A stretch of DNA of 64,000 nt, from the NCBI GenBank assembly GCA_944393005.1, contig CALXYO010000003.1, positions 39,740 through 103,739 on the forward strand, given 5' to 3'. The notes below the pieces were generated by a model. It made no database searches and was not told where the DNA came from. It saw only the letters and a list, made by a program, of their open reading frames with translations. Positions 35,141 to 43,937 of the stretch are shown here, in pieces. Position 1 is the stretch's first letter. Each line of letters starts with the position of its first letter. The DNA comes from an uncultured Spirochaetales bacterium (GTDB taxonomy: Bacteria > Spirochaetota > Spirochaetia > Sphaerochaetales > Sphaerochaetaceae). The position numbers were made by a program, and so were the translations under genes.

Positions 35141-35443
35141 TTACAGGCTTGCGCCTGTCGGTTTTATTCCAAGCCACTCATTCTGGAAGGTACCTTCCAT
35201 CCTGAATTCCGATATCACATAATCACCGGAAACGAACTGTCTCAATATCTTCATTCTGTAATCAGGGTAGGTATGCCTTATGGCTTCAAGATGTTCCTTC
35301 ATGCCATTTACACCGACCTTCTCAGATTTACCATCTGCCCATACCGTACAGTCTTCTGATACGAAGTCTTCAAGATTTCCAAGAAGATTGTCAGAAACTA
35401 TATGCTCGTAGAAATAACGTATGATATCTTCATTGCTATTCAT
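35141..35443 (-). CDS. SnoaL/NTF2-like protein, probably C-terminally truncated
   Basis: A 100-residue NTF2-fold protein (IRYFYEHIVSDNLLGNLEDF, FVSEDCTVWADG, MKEHLEAIRHTYPDYRMKI). SnoaL-like proteins are usually near 130 residues, and this one breaks off in WLGIKPTG, where relatives continue with about 30 more residues; the last codons (ASL) then a stop replace them. The gene may be non-functional or make a shortened fold. It follows the GyrI-like gene by 4 bases. Confidence 0.65.
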   Translation of the reverse strand: MNSNEDIIRYFYEHIVSDNLLGNLEDFVSEDCTVWADGKSEKVGVNGMKEHLEAIRHTYPDYRMKILRQFVSGDYVISEFRMEGTFQNEWLGIKPTGASL

Positions 35444-35447
35444 TTCA

Positions 35448-36083
35448 TCACCTTTTCCGAATGGGATGTCTTATTACGGTCTTCATCTTCGATGGATTTG
35501 CCTTGCGTGGATCTGAAAGATATATCTCATGGTGCCTCCGCACATCGTTTATATCCTTCACGTATCCTTCTGCTTCCAGATAGTCATCCATTAGTTTTAC
35601 AGTTTCAGGCTCTGAATCGTATGAACCGACATGCATTATCTGGACGCAGAGACCTTCATCCAGATTCATGAATTCCACTTTTGAGCAATCCAGACCTTTT
35701 TTCTTTGCTGCTGTCAGTTTTGCCCATTCAACATCACTGGGAGATACGAAATCAGGAATCCGTATCATTGAAATCCAGCTGAAATCATCCTTTCTTGAGT
35801 AGTCAATTTTCTCATCTGAACCCTGCTGCCACCAGAGTCCTTCAAGTGGAGGGACAACATAGTCGAAGAAACCCTTCATCTCGTATCCTGATTTCTCTGA
35901 CATTTTCAGCGTATAGGCAACAGCATACAGAAGCCCAACCGCTTCTTTGTACTCACCGTTTTCATCATTGGGGTTGCCTGTCCCGCTGACAGCTATGTAG
36001 TTCATAGACGGAACTGTGATTACCGCAGGTACCTGTTTTGGCATATAGAACTCTTTGTATTCTTTCTTGAAATCGAATGGCAT
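35448..36083 (-). CDS. GyrI-like domain-containing protein
   Basis: A 211-residue protein of the GyrI-like small-molecule-binding kind: FYMPKQVPAVITVPSMNYIA, SGTGNPNDENGEYKEAVGLL, then QIMHVGSYDSEPETVKLMDDY and YVKDINDVRRHHEIYLSDPR. Homologues are common in gut Firmicutes and may hydrolyse or bind small toxic molecules. It sits in a same-strand run with SRPBCC and TIGR04076-type genes, three bases after the SRPBCC gene. Start ATG at 36083 with GGAG in the end of the preceding gene. Confidence 0.82.
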   Translation of the reverse strand: MPFDFKKEYKEFYMPKQVPAVITVPSMNYIAVSGTGNPNDENGEYKEAVGLLYAVAYTLKMSEKSGYEMKGFFDYVVPPLEGLWWQQGSDEKIDYSRKDDFSWISMIRIPDFVSPSDVEWAKLTAAKKKGLDCSKVEFMNLDEGLCVQIMHVGSYDSEPETVKLMDDYLEAEGYVKDINDVRRHHEIYLSDPRKANPSKMKTVIRHPIRKR

Positions 36084-36086
36084 AAT

Positions 36087-36497
36087 TCAATTGTCTCCTT
36101 TTATTTTGCAATGATGTTTTAAATCTTCCATAAATCGAGATTGCTGCTTTTTCAGATAGGCTTTCACGAATGGCTTGAAGATAATCTTTTTCACAGATAT
36201 GGCTTCACTGAATTCAACTTCAGTCCCATTTTCTGTTTTATGCAACATTCCGATCCAATGACCATGAATATTCGCATTATCGATATCAAATTCCCAGAGA
36301 AATGGTTCCTCTTCCTTTGTTATTAGGAAAGTTGTTGGAAACGCATTCTTCCCATATTCAATGAATCTTGTGCTGTCAAGAATTTCAACGTTGAATACAT
36401 CACTCCTCCATTGTGGATAGGCTTCGATATTCCTGATAACACTCCAGACTGTATTGATATCGTAAGGCAATACTTCTTTGATTATAGAACTTGTCAT
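36087..36497 (-). CDS. SRPBCC family (START-like) lipid/ligand-binding protein
   Basis: A 136-residue single START/Bet v1-like domain: PYDINTVWSVIRNIEAYPQW at the N-terminus and FSEAISVKKIIFKPFVKAYL at the C-terminus are the usual boundaries of the polyketide-cyclase-type SRPBCC fold. Such proteins bind hydrophobic ligands. It lies between the TIGR04076-type gene and the GyrI-like gene, with 3-base gaps, so the run is an operon. Confidence 0.75.
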   Translation of the reverse strand: MTSSIIKEVLPYDINTVWSVIRNIEAYPQWRSDVFNVEILDSTRFIEYGKNAFPTTFLITKEEEPFLWEFDIDNANIHGHWIGMLHKTENGTEVEFSEAISVKKIIFKPFVKAYLKKQQSRFMEDLKHHCKIKGDN

Positions 36498-36500
36498 AAA

Positions 36501-36848
36501 TCATCCGAATAGATTGTTTGTGAAAGGATTCCTTCCTTCCAGCTTCTTTGCAGTCAGCCTGAACAAAACACAGCCGTCAGGACACACGATATCTTTCACA
36601 TATTCGTCAGAACCACCTACGTTTCTCAGATCCCCTCCGCTTCTGACAGCTTCCATGAGAGGGTAAAGCATTATCATCGTCTTTGAGCAGATGCCATAAC
36701 CCTGCTCATTCACAGGGCAACCATAAGTACAGGAATACTTATCACCGATCTCCTCACCATTGCGGCAGAAACCTTCTGCTTTCTCTATTCTGAGATATCC
36801 TGTAACTTCAACTTCAAACTCATATTCTTCGTCAAGCCATTTCTTCAT
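36501..36848 (-). CDS. TIGR04076 family protein
   Basis: A 115-residue cysteine-rich protein (YSCTYGCPVNEQGYGICSKTM; VCPDGCVLFRLTAKKLE) of the TIGR04076 family, of unknown function. The start is ATG at 36848 with GGGAG upstream, overlapping the previous gene by 17 bases; an upstream in-frame codon at 36869 is less likely. A second, frameshifted member of this family is at 39221. Confidence 0.72.
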   Translation of the reverse strand: MKKWLDEEYEFEVEVTGYLRIEKAEGFCRNGEEIGDKYSCTYGCPVNEQGYGICSKTMIMLYPLMEAVRSGGDLRNVGGSDEYVKDIVCPDGCVLFRLTAKKLEGRNPFTNNLFG

Positions 36849-37311
36849 CTGTTGTCTCCCTGATGGCAATATACAGATGACAGTGAGCTCTCCCGTCCTC
36901 CGTATACTCAGAGGGGACGGTGCTTTCCCAGTCTTCGGTATATGCTCTCCTTATTTTTCCATCTCTGGTGCATTCCCATACTTTCTGCCATGCGTTAATG
37001 GAACATTCATCAAGCGTTTTCCCTGTATCTTCAATTTTCACATAGCTTCCTTTCTGTACTTTTTCTTCCAGCATCTGGAAGAAACTGCTTTCTGCACCGG
37101 TTATGGACAAATCATAGAACCCATTCTCATCACTTTCATAACCGGAATAACACAATACCGGATATATTCCATTATAGAATACACCAGTATTATCACAGAG
37201 GAGGGGCAGCTTTCCGTTCTGGATATCCTTCCAGAGTTCTTTTATCTTTCCTATGCCATCTCTGCTGTTGTTCACCCTTATGGTCACACTTTTTAAACTG
37301 TATGTTGTCAT
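36832..37311 (-). CDS. AraC-effector-binding (GyrI-like) domain protein
   Basis: A 159-residue single-domain protein: the segments VFYNGIYPVLCYSGYESDENG, FYDLSITG and the C-terminal RAHCHLYIAI match the effector-binding domain of AraC/GyrI-type proteins, with no DNA-binding part. It is the first gene downstream of the WYL regulator; the palindrome at 37336-37351 lies just upstream of its start, so it should be under that regulator's control. It leads a run of three to five same-strand genes. Confidence 0.68.
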   Translation of the reverse strand: MTTYSLKSVTIRVNNSRDGIGKIKELWKDIQNGKLPLLCDNTGVFYNGIYPVLCYSGYESDENGFYDLSITGAESSFFQMLEEKVQKGSYVKIEDTGKTLDECSINAWQKVWECTRDGKIRRAYTEDWESTVPSEYTEDGRAHCHLYIAIRETTDEEMA

Positions 37312-37335
37312 GTTCTCAGTCTAGCATGGAGAATG

Positions 37336-37351
37336 TGACATATACATGTCA
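37336..37351. promoter_or_regulatory. Palindromic operator upstream of the GyrI-type operon
   Basis: TGACATATACATGTCA is a 16-base imperfect palindrome with 6-base arms, 25 bases before the start of the 37311 gene and overlapping the stop of the WYL regulator gene. A close relative lies at 38328-38343, upstream of the regulator itself. Confidence 0.6.
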
Positions 37352-38263
37352 TGTTTCCTCATAGTTTTTTTCCATCTTCCTCAGTTTTTCTTTCAGTTTG
37401 TCCTTCAGGGCCTCTGGTGCAATGATCCTGATATTCTCACCGAAGGAGAAGAGATACCCGTAAAGCCACTCACCGTCAGGGAGCTTTGCTTCGACGGAGA
37501 ATGTTCCGTCCTCATTTCTTTTTATCGTATCCGGTGCGAATTCATCATATAGTCGGTATGCGACGGAAGGGGAGAATGAGGCTTTGAATTCTATATACCT
37601 GCCAGTCTCATGATTCTCTTCATACCCATCATATTCCGGAACTTTATAATCATCAGGATTGAAATGCTCATTCAGCACTTCCAGAGAGATGATTCTGTTA
37701 ATCTTGAATGTCCTGTAATCATTTCTCAGAAGGCAATATGATGATATGTACCATGCCTGGCTCTGGAAAAGCAGTTTCAATGGATATGCCTTTCTGTCAG
37801 TCACCTCTCCCGTTGTGCTGGGGTATGAGAACTGTATCGCCTTATGATCAAGTATCGCATTTTTCAGAAGATCGAATCTTGTTCTGTCTTTCTTCGGATT
37901 GCTCCAGCGGGAGAAATCGACTTCTATACAGGACGTGTCACGAACGCTGAACATAGGATCAAGTCTTGACAGCATTCCTTTTCCGATCTCTCCTGTAGGA
38001 AGCAGTGTCTTCAGACCGAGAAGCAGCAGTTTCTTCTCTTCTTCCGTCAGAACGGTCTTATCCAGAACATAATTGTCGAGCAGAGCTATCCCTCCATTTT
38101 TTCCCTGTTTGGTGTAGATCGGGATATTCGCCATTGAAAGCGTTTCAACATCCCTGAGAATCGTTCTTTTTGAAACCCCGAAATGTCCTGACAGCTCCTC
38201 TGCTGTCACATTCTTTCTGTCCATAAGGATGTAAATTATCTCAAATAGCCTTTCTATCTGCAT
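37349..38263 (-). CDS. YafY-type WYL-domain transcriptional regulator
   Basis: A 304-residue DNA-binding regulator. The N-terminal winged helix-turn-helix is LFEIIYILMDRKNVTAEELS then HFGVSKRTILRDVETL; the central part is a WYL ligand-binding domain (AIQFSYPSTTGEVTDRKAYP, LFQSQAWYISSYCLLRNDYRTFKI), and a C-terminal WCX-like part follows (from about residue 220). Such regulators sense small molecules or nucleotides and often repress adjacent operons. Two matching 16-base palindromes, one before this gene and one before the next gene on the same strand, are likely operators. Confidence 0.9.
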   Translation of the reverse strand: MQIERLFEIIYILMDRKNVTAEELSGHFGVSKRTILRDVETLSMANIPIYTKQGKNGGIALLDNYVLDKTVLTEEEKKLLLLGLKTLLPTGEIGKGMLSRLDPMFSVRDTSCIEVDFSRWSNPKKDRTRFDLLKNAILDHKAIQFSYPSTTGEVTDRKAYPLKLLFQSQAWYISSYCLLRNDYRTFKINRIISLEVLNEHFNPDDYKVPEYDGYEENHETGRYIEFKASFSPSVAYRLYDEFAPDTIKRNEDGTFSVEAKLPDGEWLYGYLFSFGENIRIIAPEALKDKLKEKLRKMEKNYEET

Positions 38264-38327
38264 TTCACACTCTCAAAACAGGTACAGATGTTTCTTCTCC
38301 TGTCTTTTCAGGATAACACAATAAAGA

Positions 38328-38343
38328 TGACACATTGATGTCA
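38328..38343. promoter_or_regulatory. Palindromic operator upstream of the WYL regulator gene
   Basis: TGACACATTGATGTCA is a 16-base palindrome, followed by TGTT as in the matching site at 37336. It lies about 65 bases before the regulator gene start and suggests autoregulation. Confidence 0.6.
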
Positions 38344-38434
38344 TGTTATAGATGGGAAAAATTTATCGCAGTTATATCCAACAAGATCCTACACTTCTTG
38401 AATATGATGACATCTGCATACTATGAACCTATGA

Positions 38435-39076
38435 TCAGTTTGAGCTGATATCTTTCATTGTAGCTGATGCCCATTCAAGAAGCATGAAGGCATCATCTTC
38501 TGTACTTGGATCCTGAGTTTCAAGAATCATCTTTTCTTCTTCATCGACAACAGCAGTGAGTTCCCTGAATGCAGATACATATACTCCGGTATCAAGGTAA
38601 TGTTTCATCCTTATCGTGAACCTTGCGCTTTTATAGAGTTCTGGAAGAATCGACCAATCCCTTGCATGGAGTATATTGTGAGAGGAAGCATGATGGATTG
38701 CACATGCTCCCTGCTGTACGGCCCTGAGAATATCATCATGGGTGATCTCAGGACAAAGCGGGGTAAGTTCTCCGTATACCGGCTTTGTATCGAGAATGAG
38801 CTGGGCCCTGTCCGCACTTTCCCATGCCCTGAGTTCATCTGAGGAAGAGACAAAGCCGCAGAGGATATCTTTCTCCGGAAGAGTGTTTATGTACGCTCTG
38901 TATTTCAACAGCTCATCTTTCCCGCACTGCCGGAGGATTATGACCGGATCAATATCGCTGGATTCCTTTGCTTCCCCTCTGCCGTAACTGCCCTGAAGGC
39001 CGAGAAAGAGAAGATTGTCAGTGAAAAGATTTAGAAGATTCCCCTTGAAAGATGTCATAAAGCTGTTTATGTCCAT
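38435..39076 (-). CDS. Nucleotidyltransferase-domain protein
   Basis: A 213-residue protein with a minimal nucleotidyltransferase motif: LFLGLQGSYGRGEAKESSDID near residue 23-43, where GSYGRG and DID bind the nucleotide and metal. The C-terminal helical part (about 110-213) has YKSARFTIRMKHYLDTG, as in nucleotidyltransferases with a HEPN- or kanamycin-type C-terminal domain. The substrate is unknown; aminoglycoside or small-molecule nucleotidylation is possible. The catalytic acids appear complete. The start ATG has AGGAG about 10 bases upstream (AGGAGGAAAAAAATG). Confidence 0.78.
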   Translation of the reverse strand: MDINSFMTSFKGNLLNLFTDNLLFLGLQGSYGRGEAKESSDIDPVIILRQCGKDELLKYRAYINTLPEKDILCGFVSSSDELRAWESADRAQLILDTKPVYGELTPLCPEITHDDILRAVQQGACAIHHASSHNILHARDWSILPELYKSARFTIRMKHYLDTGVYVSAFRELTAVVDEEEKMILETQDPSTEDDAFMLLEWASATMKDISSN

Positions 39077-39220
39077 TTTTTTCCTCCTAATGCTGAATTT
39101 GACGGATTTTCAAGTCTATCATGCGATGAGTGTAATCAACAATGATTTTCTTTCAGGAAATTGCAGCGCATGGTATGCAGTCAGTTTCAGGGCAAGCGGA
39201 TTCCATGATATGATCAGGAT

Positions 39221-39531
39221 ATGTACGAAGTTCAGATCAGAGTGATAAAGACGGAGTTCTATCCTGATATTGCGGAGAAATACCTGATTGCGGGAGAGAC
39301 GGCAGGTGCATGTCCGGTGCATGAAGCAGGTGATGTTTTCATCTACAAGGGGGATAATGAAAAACCTGAAGGTCTTTGTGCCACTGCATGGCTTGACATA
39401 TGCCGTGCGGTTACTGCCATCTCAAACGGTGCTTCGTATCATACATGGAACAACAGGGAAGGGCAGACATAGGATGCTGCGGAGACGGAGTGCGTCCTGT
39501 GGTATTTAAAATCACACGAATTGATAGATGA
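39221..39531 (+). pseudogene. TIGR04076 family gene with a frameshift
   Basis: The first frame gives MYEVQIRVIKTEFYPDIAEK through HTWNNREGQT and then a stop at 39470-39472. In the next frame the sequence continues IGCCGDGVRPVVFKITRID, the typical family C-terminus, to a stop at 39529. One base is missing near 39468. Without it the protein would be about 103 residues, which is the family's normal length. The gene has no clear ribosome binding site. It may be newly broken or a sequencing error. Confidence 0.75.
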
Positions 39532-39545
39532 ATAGGAGTGACAAT

Positions 39546-39716
39546 ATGACGGAAAGATTCATAAAGACTTATTCGCAAGGCTGTATTGATGTGATTGAAA
39601 TCTGGGTTGATACAGAAACAGGCGTGAATTATGTGTTCCACAGGAACGGCAATGCAGCCGGTTTCACCCCGTTGCTTGATAAAGACGGCAGACCTGTCGT
39701 GAGCCAGGGAACATGA
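39546..39716 (+). CDS. DUF6440 family small protein
   Basis: A 56-residue protein starting MTERFIKTYSQG at an ATG with AGGAG 7 bases upstream; the core is DVIEIWVDTETGVNYVFHR followed by GFTPLLDKDGRPVV, a compact beta-rich small-protein family known from Firmicutes. The function is unknown. It overlaps the next gene by 4 bases, so both are cotranslated. Confidence 0.75.
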   Translation: MTERFIKTYSQGCIDVIEIWVDTETGVNYVFHRNGNAAGFTPLLDKDGRPVVSQGT

Positions 39717-40243
39717 AAAAAGCAGTTCTTTTCCCCGGTACAGGGTATACATGCAGGGAAGAACTGTTCATTCTTACCGGCAGGGAGCTTGAAAGAAAAG
39801 GCTGGACTGTTGTCCCCATTGACTGGTCGGCAATACCTTTCAAACCTGTCAGAACAGTTAAAGAAGCCGGAGATATGGCTATTGGGTATGCCATATGTGC
39901 ACTGAAAGATGAAAAGCTGGACGAATGCGATGAAGTGCTGTTCGTGTCGAAGAGTCTCGGCTGCATCAGTGCCCTGAAATATTCATCTCTCCTGAATATT
40001 AGTAGCAGACATGTGCTGCTGACACCGACACATGATGCACTTGTGGAAATATCGTCATACACTGATGTTGTCTGTGCAGTCATAGGCAGTGAGGATTCTC
40101 TTATGTCCGCTGATGAACTCAGAACACATGGTTTTCCTGTAATGGTTGTACCCGATACAGGACACAGTCTGAAATGTGTTGATCCCGATACCACTGAAAA
40201 AATCACATCAGATATTGCCGCTTATATAATGAGGATGATTTGA
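39713..40243 (+). CDS. Small alpha/beta-hydrolase
   Basis: A 176-residue protein with the alpha/beta-hydrolase layout: VLFPGTGYTCREELF at the N-terminus, the nucleophile elbow FVSKSLGCISAL (GxSxxG variant with S in SKSLG) and a C-terminal histidine in VPDTGHSLK. It resembles small KANL3/Tex30-like or dienelactone-type hydrolases. The substrate cannot be told. It starts at the ATG that overlaps the DUF6440 stop and is followed directly by a PNPOx-like gene. Confidence 0.75.
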   Translation: MKKAVLFPGTGYTCREELFILTGRELERKGWTVVPIDWSAIPFKPVRTVKEAGDMAIGYAICALKDEKLDECDEVLFVSKSLGCISALKYSSLLNISSRHVLLTPTHDALVEISSYTDVVCAVIGSEDSLMSADELRTHGFPVMVVPDTGHSLKCVDPDTTEKITSDIAAYIMRMI

Positions 40244-40244
40244 A

Positions 40245-40712
40245 ATGAAGCAGAATGATTATGATGAGGCATACTCCTCATTCTGGAACAGTTTCGGTTC
40301 CGGACGTCACATGGTGCTTTCAACGGCATTCGGCGATCGTGTGTCATCACGCATGATGAGTGTCGTGAATATTGACGGCTTTCTGTATTTCCAGACTTTC
40401 AGTACTTCCCGCAAACATGAACAGCTGAAAGAGAATGCCCATGTCGCGCTCTGCTGTGACAACATTCAGATCGAGGGAAGTGCGGAAGAGACAGGTCATT
40501 CTCTGGAAAGCCCTGCTTTCTGCATGGCATTCAGGGAAAAATATCCATCTTCATATGATTATTACACCTCACTTGAATGTGAGGTTCTGTATCGTGTACG
40601 GGTATCGCGGATTGAGAGATGGGTCTACAAAGATGGCAGGCCGTTTCTTGAAGTCTTTAATACAGACAGAAAGATACACACGGTGGAAGAACAGGATTAC
40701 AGGCACAGATGA
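40245..40712 (+). CDS. Pyridoxamine 5'-phosphate oxidase family protein
   Basis: A 155-residue split-barrel flavin-binding protein (HMVLSTAFGDRVSSRMMSVV, DGFLYFQTFSTSRKHEQLKE, HVALCCDNIQIEGSAEETG). Length fits small general-stress PNPOx-like proteins. It begins 1 base after the hydrolase stop, so the two are probably in a single transcript with the DUF6440 gene. A third PNPOx-like protein in this window is at 57496 and another at 32941; they are distinct in domain makeup. Confidence 0.8.
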   Translation: MKQNDYDEAYSSFWNSFGSGRHMVLSTAFGDRVSSRMMSVVNIDGFLYFQTFSTSRKHEQLKENAHVALCCDNIQIEGSAEETGHSLESPAFCMAFREKYPSSYDYYTSLECEVLYRVRVSRIERWVYKDGRPFLEVFNTDRKIHTVEEQDYRHR

Positions 40713-40805
40713 AAAAACAGTGCATTAATTCAGACTTTGTGACCTGATTTTGAAGTTCTACAATGATTTACAGAGATTTTCATTCATTTTACAGGGGAGG
40801 GGAAA

Positions 40806-41285
40806 ATGAAAAAGATTCTTTTTGTATTTGTAATCCTGTTTACGGTGTCGTGCAGCGGGAACGGTGTTCCTCTGGCTGAAGCTGAGCTTGAAGATTTCTG
40901 CAGCAGGGAAAACGCCGGCAAAGAGATTTTCATAGGACATGAGGGTGAAGCTGCCGGGTCTGTGGATCTTATATTTTCCGGACTGTTCACCATATTGCAG
41001 GTGAATGCACAGATGGGGCACCCTGTGTTTTCTTTCTGCGAAAACATCACAATCGAAAAGCTCGATAATGATGATGTGTATCTCAGAAGACCTGTCGGAC
41101 GTGGTGAGCTGGGCCTTGTCTTTCATTTCACTGAAGATAAGGCAGTCATGATATCAGGAGATGCCACGATGTTCGATATTCAGGATTGTGATGCGTTCAA
41201 TGTGATCACGCTTGTTTTCACCATGATGAGTGGCATGGAAGATGAAGAAATAATGGCGCTGAGTGAAGAAGGCCTTTTCGGATAG
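40806..41285 (+). CDS. Lipoprotein of unknown function
   Basis: A 159-residue protein with a lipoprotein signal: MKKILFVFVILFTVSCSG ends in a plausible lipobox with Cys16. The mature part is acidic and soluble, with a hydrophobic segment LIFSGLFTILQV; I recognise no family. The ATG has AGGGGAGGGGAAA upstream. It is on the same strand as the PNPOx gene but 94 bases away, so it may have its own promoter. No partner is apparent. Confidence 0.65.
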   Translation: MKKILFVFVILFTVSCSGNGVPLAEAELEDFCSRENAGKEIFIGHEGEAAGSVDLIFSGLFTILQVNAQMGHPVFSFCENITIEKLDNDDVYLRRPVGRGELGLVFHFTEDKAVMISGDATMFDIQDCDAFNVITLVFTMMSGMEDEEIMALSEEGLFG

Positions 41286-41804
41286 TCTTTCCGTTGCAGA
41301 GTGAATTCTTTCTTTTCAGCAGAACGAGTGAGAAAAGTGCTGCAGCTGTATTTTCAATGCTTGTGCACAGGGCGTTCTTTCTGTATGCGGATCCGTATTC
41401 ACAGTTTACGGCAGACATGACATTTATCGTACTTGTAATTTGTACAGTGCCTTCTGCTGGGATCGCAAGTATGATCGGGGGAAATTCAGGATGGAGCCGG
41501 GCAGACCACAACATCAGCAGGGTGTGATATTCCAGATAAAAACCGGAATAGCGTGGGAACGTCCGTCATTGAAAAAAGGAATCACCGGTTAAGACATTCA
41601 GGCTCATACTGCCGTATCTTTACGGATTTTCAGCCGTATCACATCTGACGTTTTCATTGTTGCATGAAAAAGAATATCTGTATGAAAAAAGATTTATTGC
41701 CAGGCTTCCTGTGATGTTGAAAGATTGCATCAAAATAGTGAATTTTACATCATTGCTTTTTTATACGCGGATGTATCATGTGCAGAGAAAGGAGGATGTC
41801 TTTT
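41286..41804. other. Intergenic stretch without a convincing gene
   Basis: About 520 bases between the lipoprotein gene and the DUF5107 gene. Short frames occur on both strands (for example 41294-41527, with membrane-like residues), but none has a ribosome binding site or a recognisable motif. The last part is AT-rich and leads to AAAGGAGG at 41788, the ribosome binding site of the next gene, whose promoter should also lie here. A decayed gene is possible. Confidence 0.5.
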
Positions 41805-43799
41805 ATGATCACAACAGGTTTCAGAACAATTGAAGGAAGTGGTTCCATCGGTGAGAATGCCCTTGCGAAATTCAGAAGCAGGAAACACAGCATCGATATG
41901 GATGACAGGTTTCTTCTTCCTGAGGAGAAAAAAGGATACGGCTATGAGACCGGCGACCGTTTCCTGCCTTACAAATGGCAGGACCTTTTCACCCGGGAGC
42001 GCACACAGATGCGTATCCGCACGATCATAATGGAAAATGACCATGTCAGGGCTGAGTTCTGGCCTGATTACGGCATGAGGCTGTATTCACTGATTCAGAA
42101 AGATGACGGCAGACAGCTGCTTTTTGACAACCCTGTGCTTCAGATTGGAAATCTTGCTGTGAGGAAAGCATGGTTCAGTGGCGGTATTGAATGGAATTTC
42201 GGTCAATACGGACACACTGTAACTACATGTTCCCCTCTGTTTGTCGCGAAAATGAAAGACAAAGACGGGGAGGAATTTCTGAGAGCTTATGAATATGAGA
42301 GGATGCGCGGGCTGTTCTGGCATATGGATTTTCATCTTGGTGCGGATGACAGATATCTGTGGGTATATTCCCGTTTCGTGAATCCGGTGAAGGAAAAAGC
42401 TCCTTTCTACTGGTGGACCAATATTGCAGTGAGGGAAGGGAAAAAACTGCGTGTTTACTCCGGTACGGACGATGTGATCTTCATCAATTCGGTATCAATG
42501 GAAAAAGAAGGGGCTGCAAAAGTCATGTGTCATGGACGTCTGCCTTATCTGGGAATAAAGCCCGGGTACGATTATACATATCCTGAGAGCTTCACTGATT
42601 ATGCCAGCGAGTATTTCTTCCAGAACCATCATCGTGAAGATGAAACATGGGAAGCTGCCGTGTGGAATGACGGATGGGTTTTCTTCGACCGCGCTGACAG
42701 GAATCTTGCTTATCATAAAATGTTCTGCTGGGGTGAAGAGCAGGGCGGACAGCACTGGCGTGATTACCTGAGCCGTGATGGGGAGGGAGGGTATATAGAA
42801 CTTCAGGCCGGTTTCTCTCCCACTCAGGTTCACGGTATGGATATCGAAGGCAGCTCAAGCCTTGATTTCGTTCAGATGTTCGGTGGTTTCAAGACATCTT
42901 TGCTCCTGACGGAATGTGACTATGATGAAGGGCGCCGTGAACTTTATTCAGAGATGAATTCTCTTGTCAGCGAAGAGGAAGTACGTAAGAGAAAGACTGA
43001 ATATGCGTCATTATCATCTCTGGAACCTGTTGATCTCCTGCATTATGGAAGCGGATATGGTGCTCTTGAGGTTTTGCGCGATTCTTCCCTGATCCCGCCC
43101 GGCTTCATTTTCCCTTACGATTCAATCGGAGAAGAGGAGAAGGTCTGGGAAGATGTGCTTAGGGGAAAATCTCTTCCCGAAGAAGAAATTCCTTCTTCAT
43201 ATATGACGGATTTGAGATGGAAAGATGCTATCGAGGCTGTTGCAGGCGGTAATTTCAATGCATGGAACATTCTCGCAGTCATGTATCTTGAAAACGAGAT
43301 GGATGCCGAAGCCGGGGAATGCTTCAAAAAGGCCCTTTCTCTGAGGAGAAATGCCTTCTCTCTCCGCTGTCTTGCGGTCATGAGTGTCCAGCAGGGCAGA
43401 ACTGAAGATGCCGTTTCCCTGATGCGTGAATGTGTGGCCCTTGATAAACGCAGAGAATATTCTGAGGAATATGTGGATCTGCTGGTTTCCCTGGGAAGAT
43501 GGAAGGATGCATGGGATTTCTATGAGACACTTGATGAAAACATCAGGGATGACGAGGCTCTCATAATGGGACTTCTGCCTGCCGCCTGTCACCTTGTGAA
43601 AAAGGATTTCCTCGAAAAATGTTTCAAGAGGGAATTCGCCCTTATCCGTGAAGGAGGAAGAGTTTATACTGAGAGCTGGTTCTGGCTTCAGGCAATGAGG
43701 TTTGCCGAGGAAAAGGGAATTGAGTTCTCCGAGGATCTTGTAAGGCAGTTCGAGCAGAAAAACGAAATTCCCAGACAGTTTGATTTCAGAATGGGATGA
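41805..43799 (+). CDS. DUF5107 domain protein with TPR-like repeats
   Basis: A 664-residue protein. The N-terminal 380 residues are a DUF5107-type beta domain (ENDHVRAEFWPDYGMRLYSL, GGIEWNFGQYGH, PFYWWTNIAVREG, HGMDIEGSSSLDFVQMFGG), distantly like galactose-mutarotase-fold enzymes and glycoside-active proteins; the rest (about 470-600) has TPR-like helical repeats (WNILAVMYLENEMDAEAGECF). It immediately precedes an ABC sugar transport operon, which points to carbohydrate metabolism. The start is the ATG at 41805, 9 bases after AGGAGG; the ATG at 41796 lies too near. The enzymatic activity is not known. Confidence 0.83.
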   Translation: MITTGFRTIEGSGSIGENALAKFRSRKHSIDMDDRFLLPEEKKGYGYETGDRFLPYKWQDLFTRERTQMRIRTIIMENDHVRAEFWPDYGMRLYSLIQKDDGRQLLFDNPVLQIGNLAVRKAWFSGGIEWNFGQYGHTVTTCSPLFVAKMKDKDGEEFLRAYEYERMRGLFWHMDFHLGADDRYLWVYSRFVNPVKEKAPFYWWTNIAVREGKKLRVYSGTDDVIFINSVSMEKEGAAKVMCHGRLPYLGIKPGYDYTYPESFTDYASEYFFQNHHREDETWEAAVWNDGWVFFDRADRNLAYHKMFCWGEEQGGQHWRDYLSRDGEGGYIELQAGFSPTQVHGMDIEGSSSLDFVQMFGGFKTSLLLTECDYDEGRRELYSEMNSLVSEEEVRKRKTEYASLSSLEPVDLLHYGSGYGALEVLRDSSLIPPGFIFPYDSIGEEEKVWEDVLRGKSLPEEEIPSSYMTDLRWKDAIEAVAGGNFNAWNILAVMYLENEMDAEAGECFKKALSLRRNAFSLRCLAVMSVQQGRTEDAVSLMRECVALDKRREYSEEYVDLLVSLGRWKDAWDFYETLDENIRDDEALIMGLLPAACHLVKKDFLEKCFKREFALIREGGRVYTESWFWLQAMRFAEEKGIEFSEDLVRQFEQKNEIPRQFDFRMG

Positions 43800-43819
43800 T
43801 GCAGAGCACCATGGAAAAA

Positions 43820-43855
43820 AGGGGGACAGAAGGCGAAAATCTGTTCCCTTTTTTG
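43820..43855 (+). terminator. Terminator after the DUF5107 gene
   Basis: A GGGGGACAGA arm pairs with TCTGTTCCC (one G-U) across AGGCGAAAA and is followed by six T. It separates this gene from the transporter operon. Confidence 0.8.
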
Positions 43856-43937
43856 TTGTTGATTGTCATTTAATTGTCTTTTTTCCACCCGTTTCAAACT
43901 GCAAATGTTAAGAATGTGTATTTTTTACATTTGATTT

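Noticed and set aside
41294..41527. Possible membrane-protein gene of 77 residues
   Set aside because: It has a TTG start and no ribosome binding site, and no recognisable family; kept only as a note in the intergenic entry.
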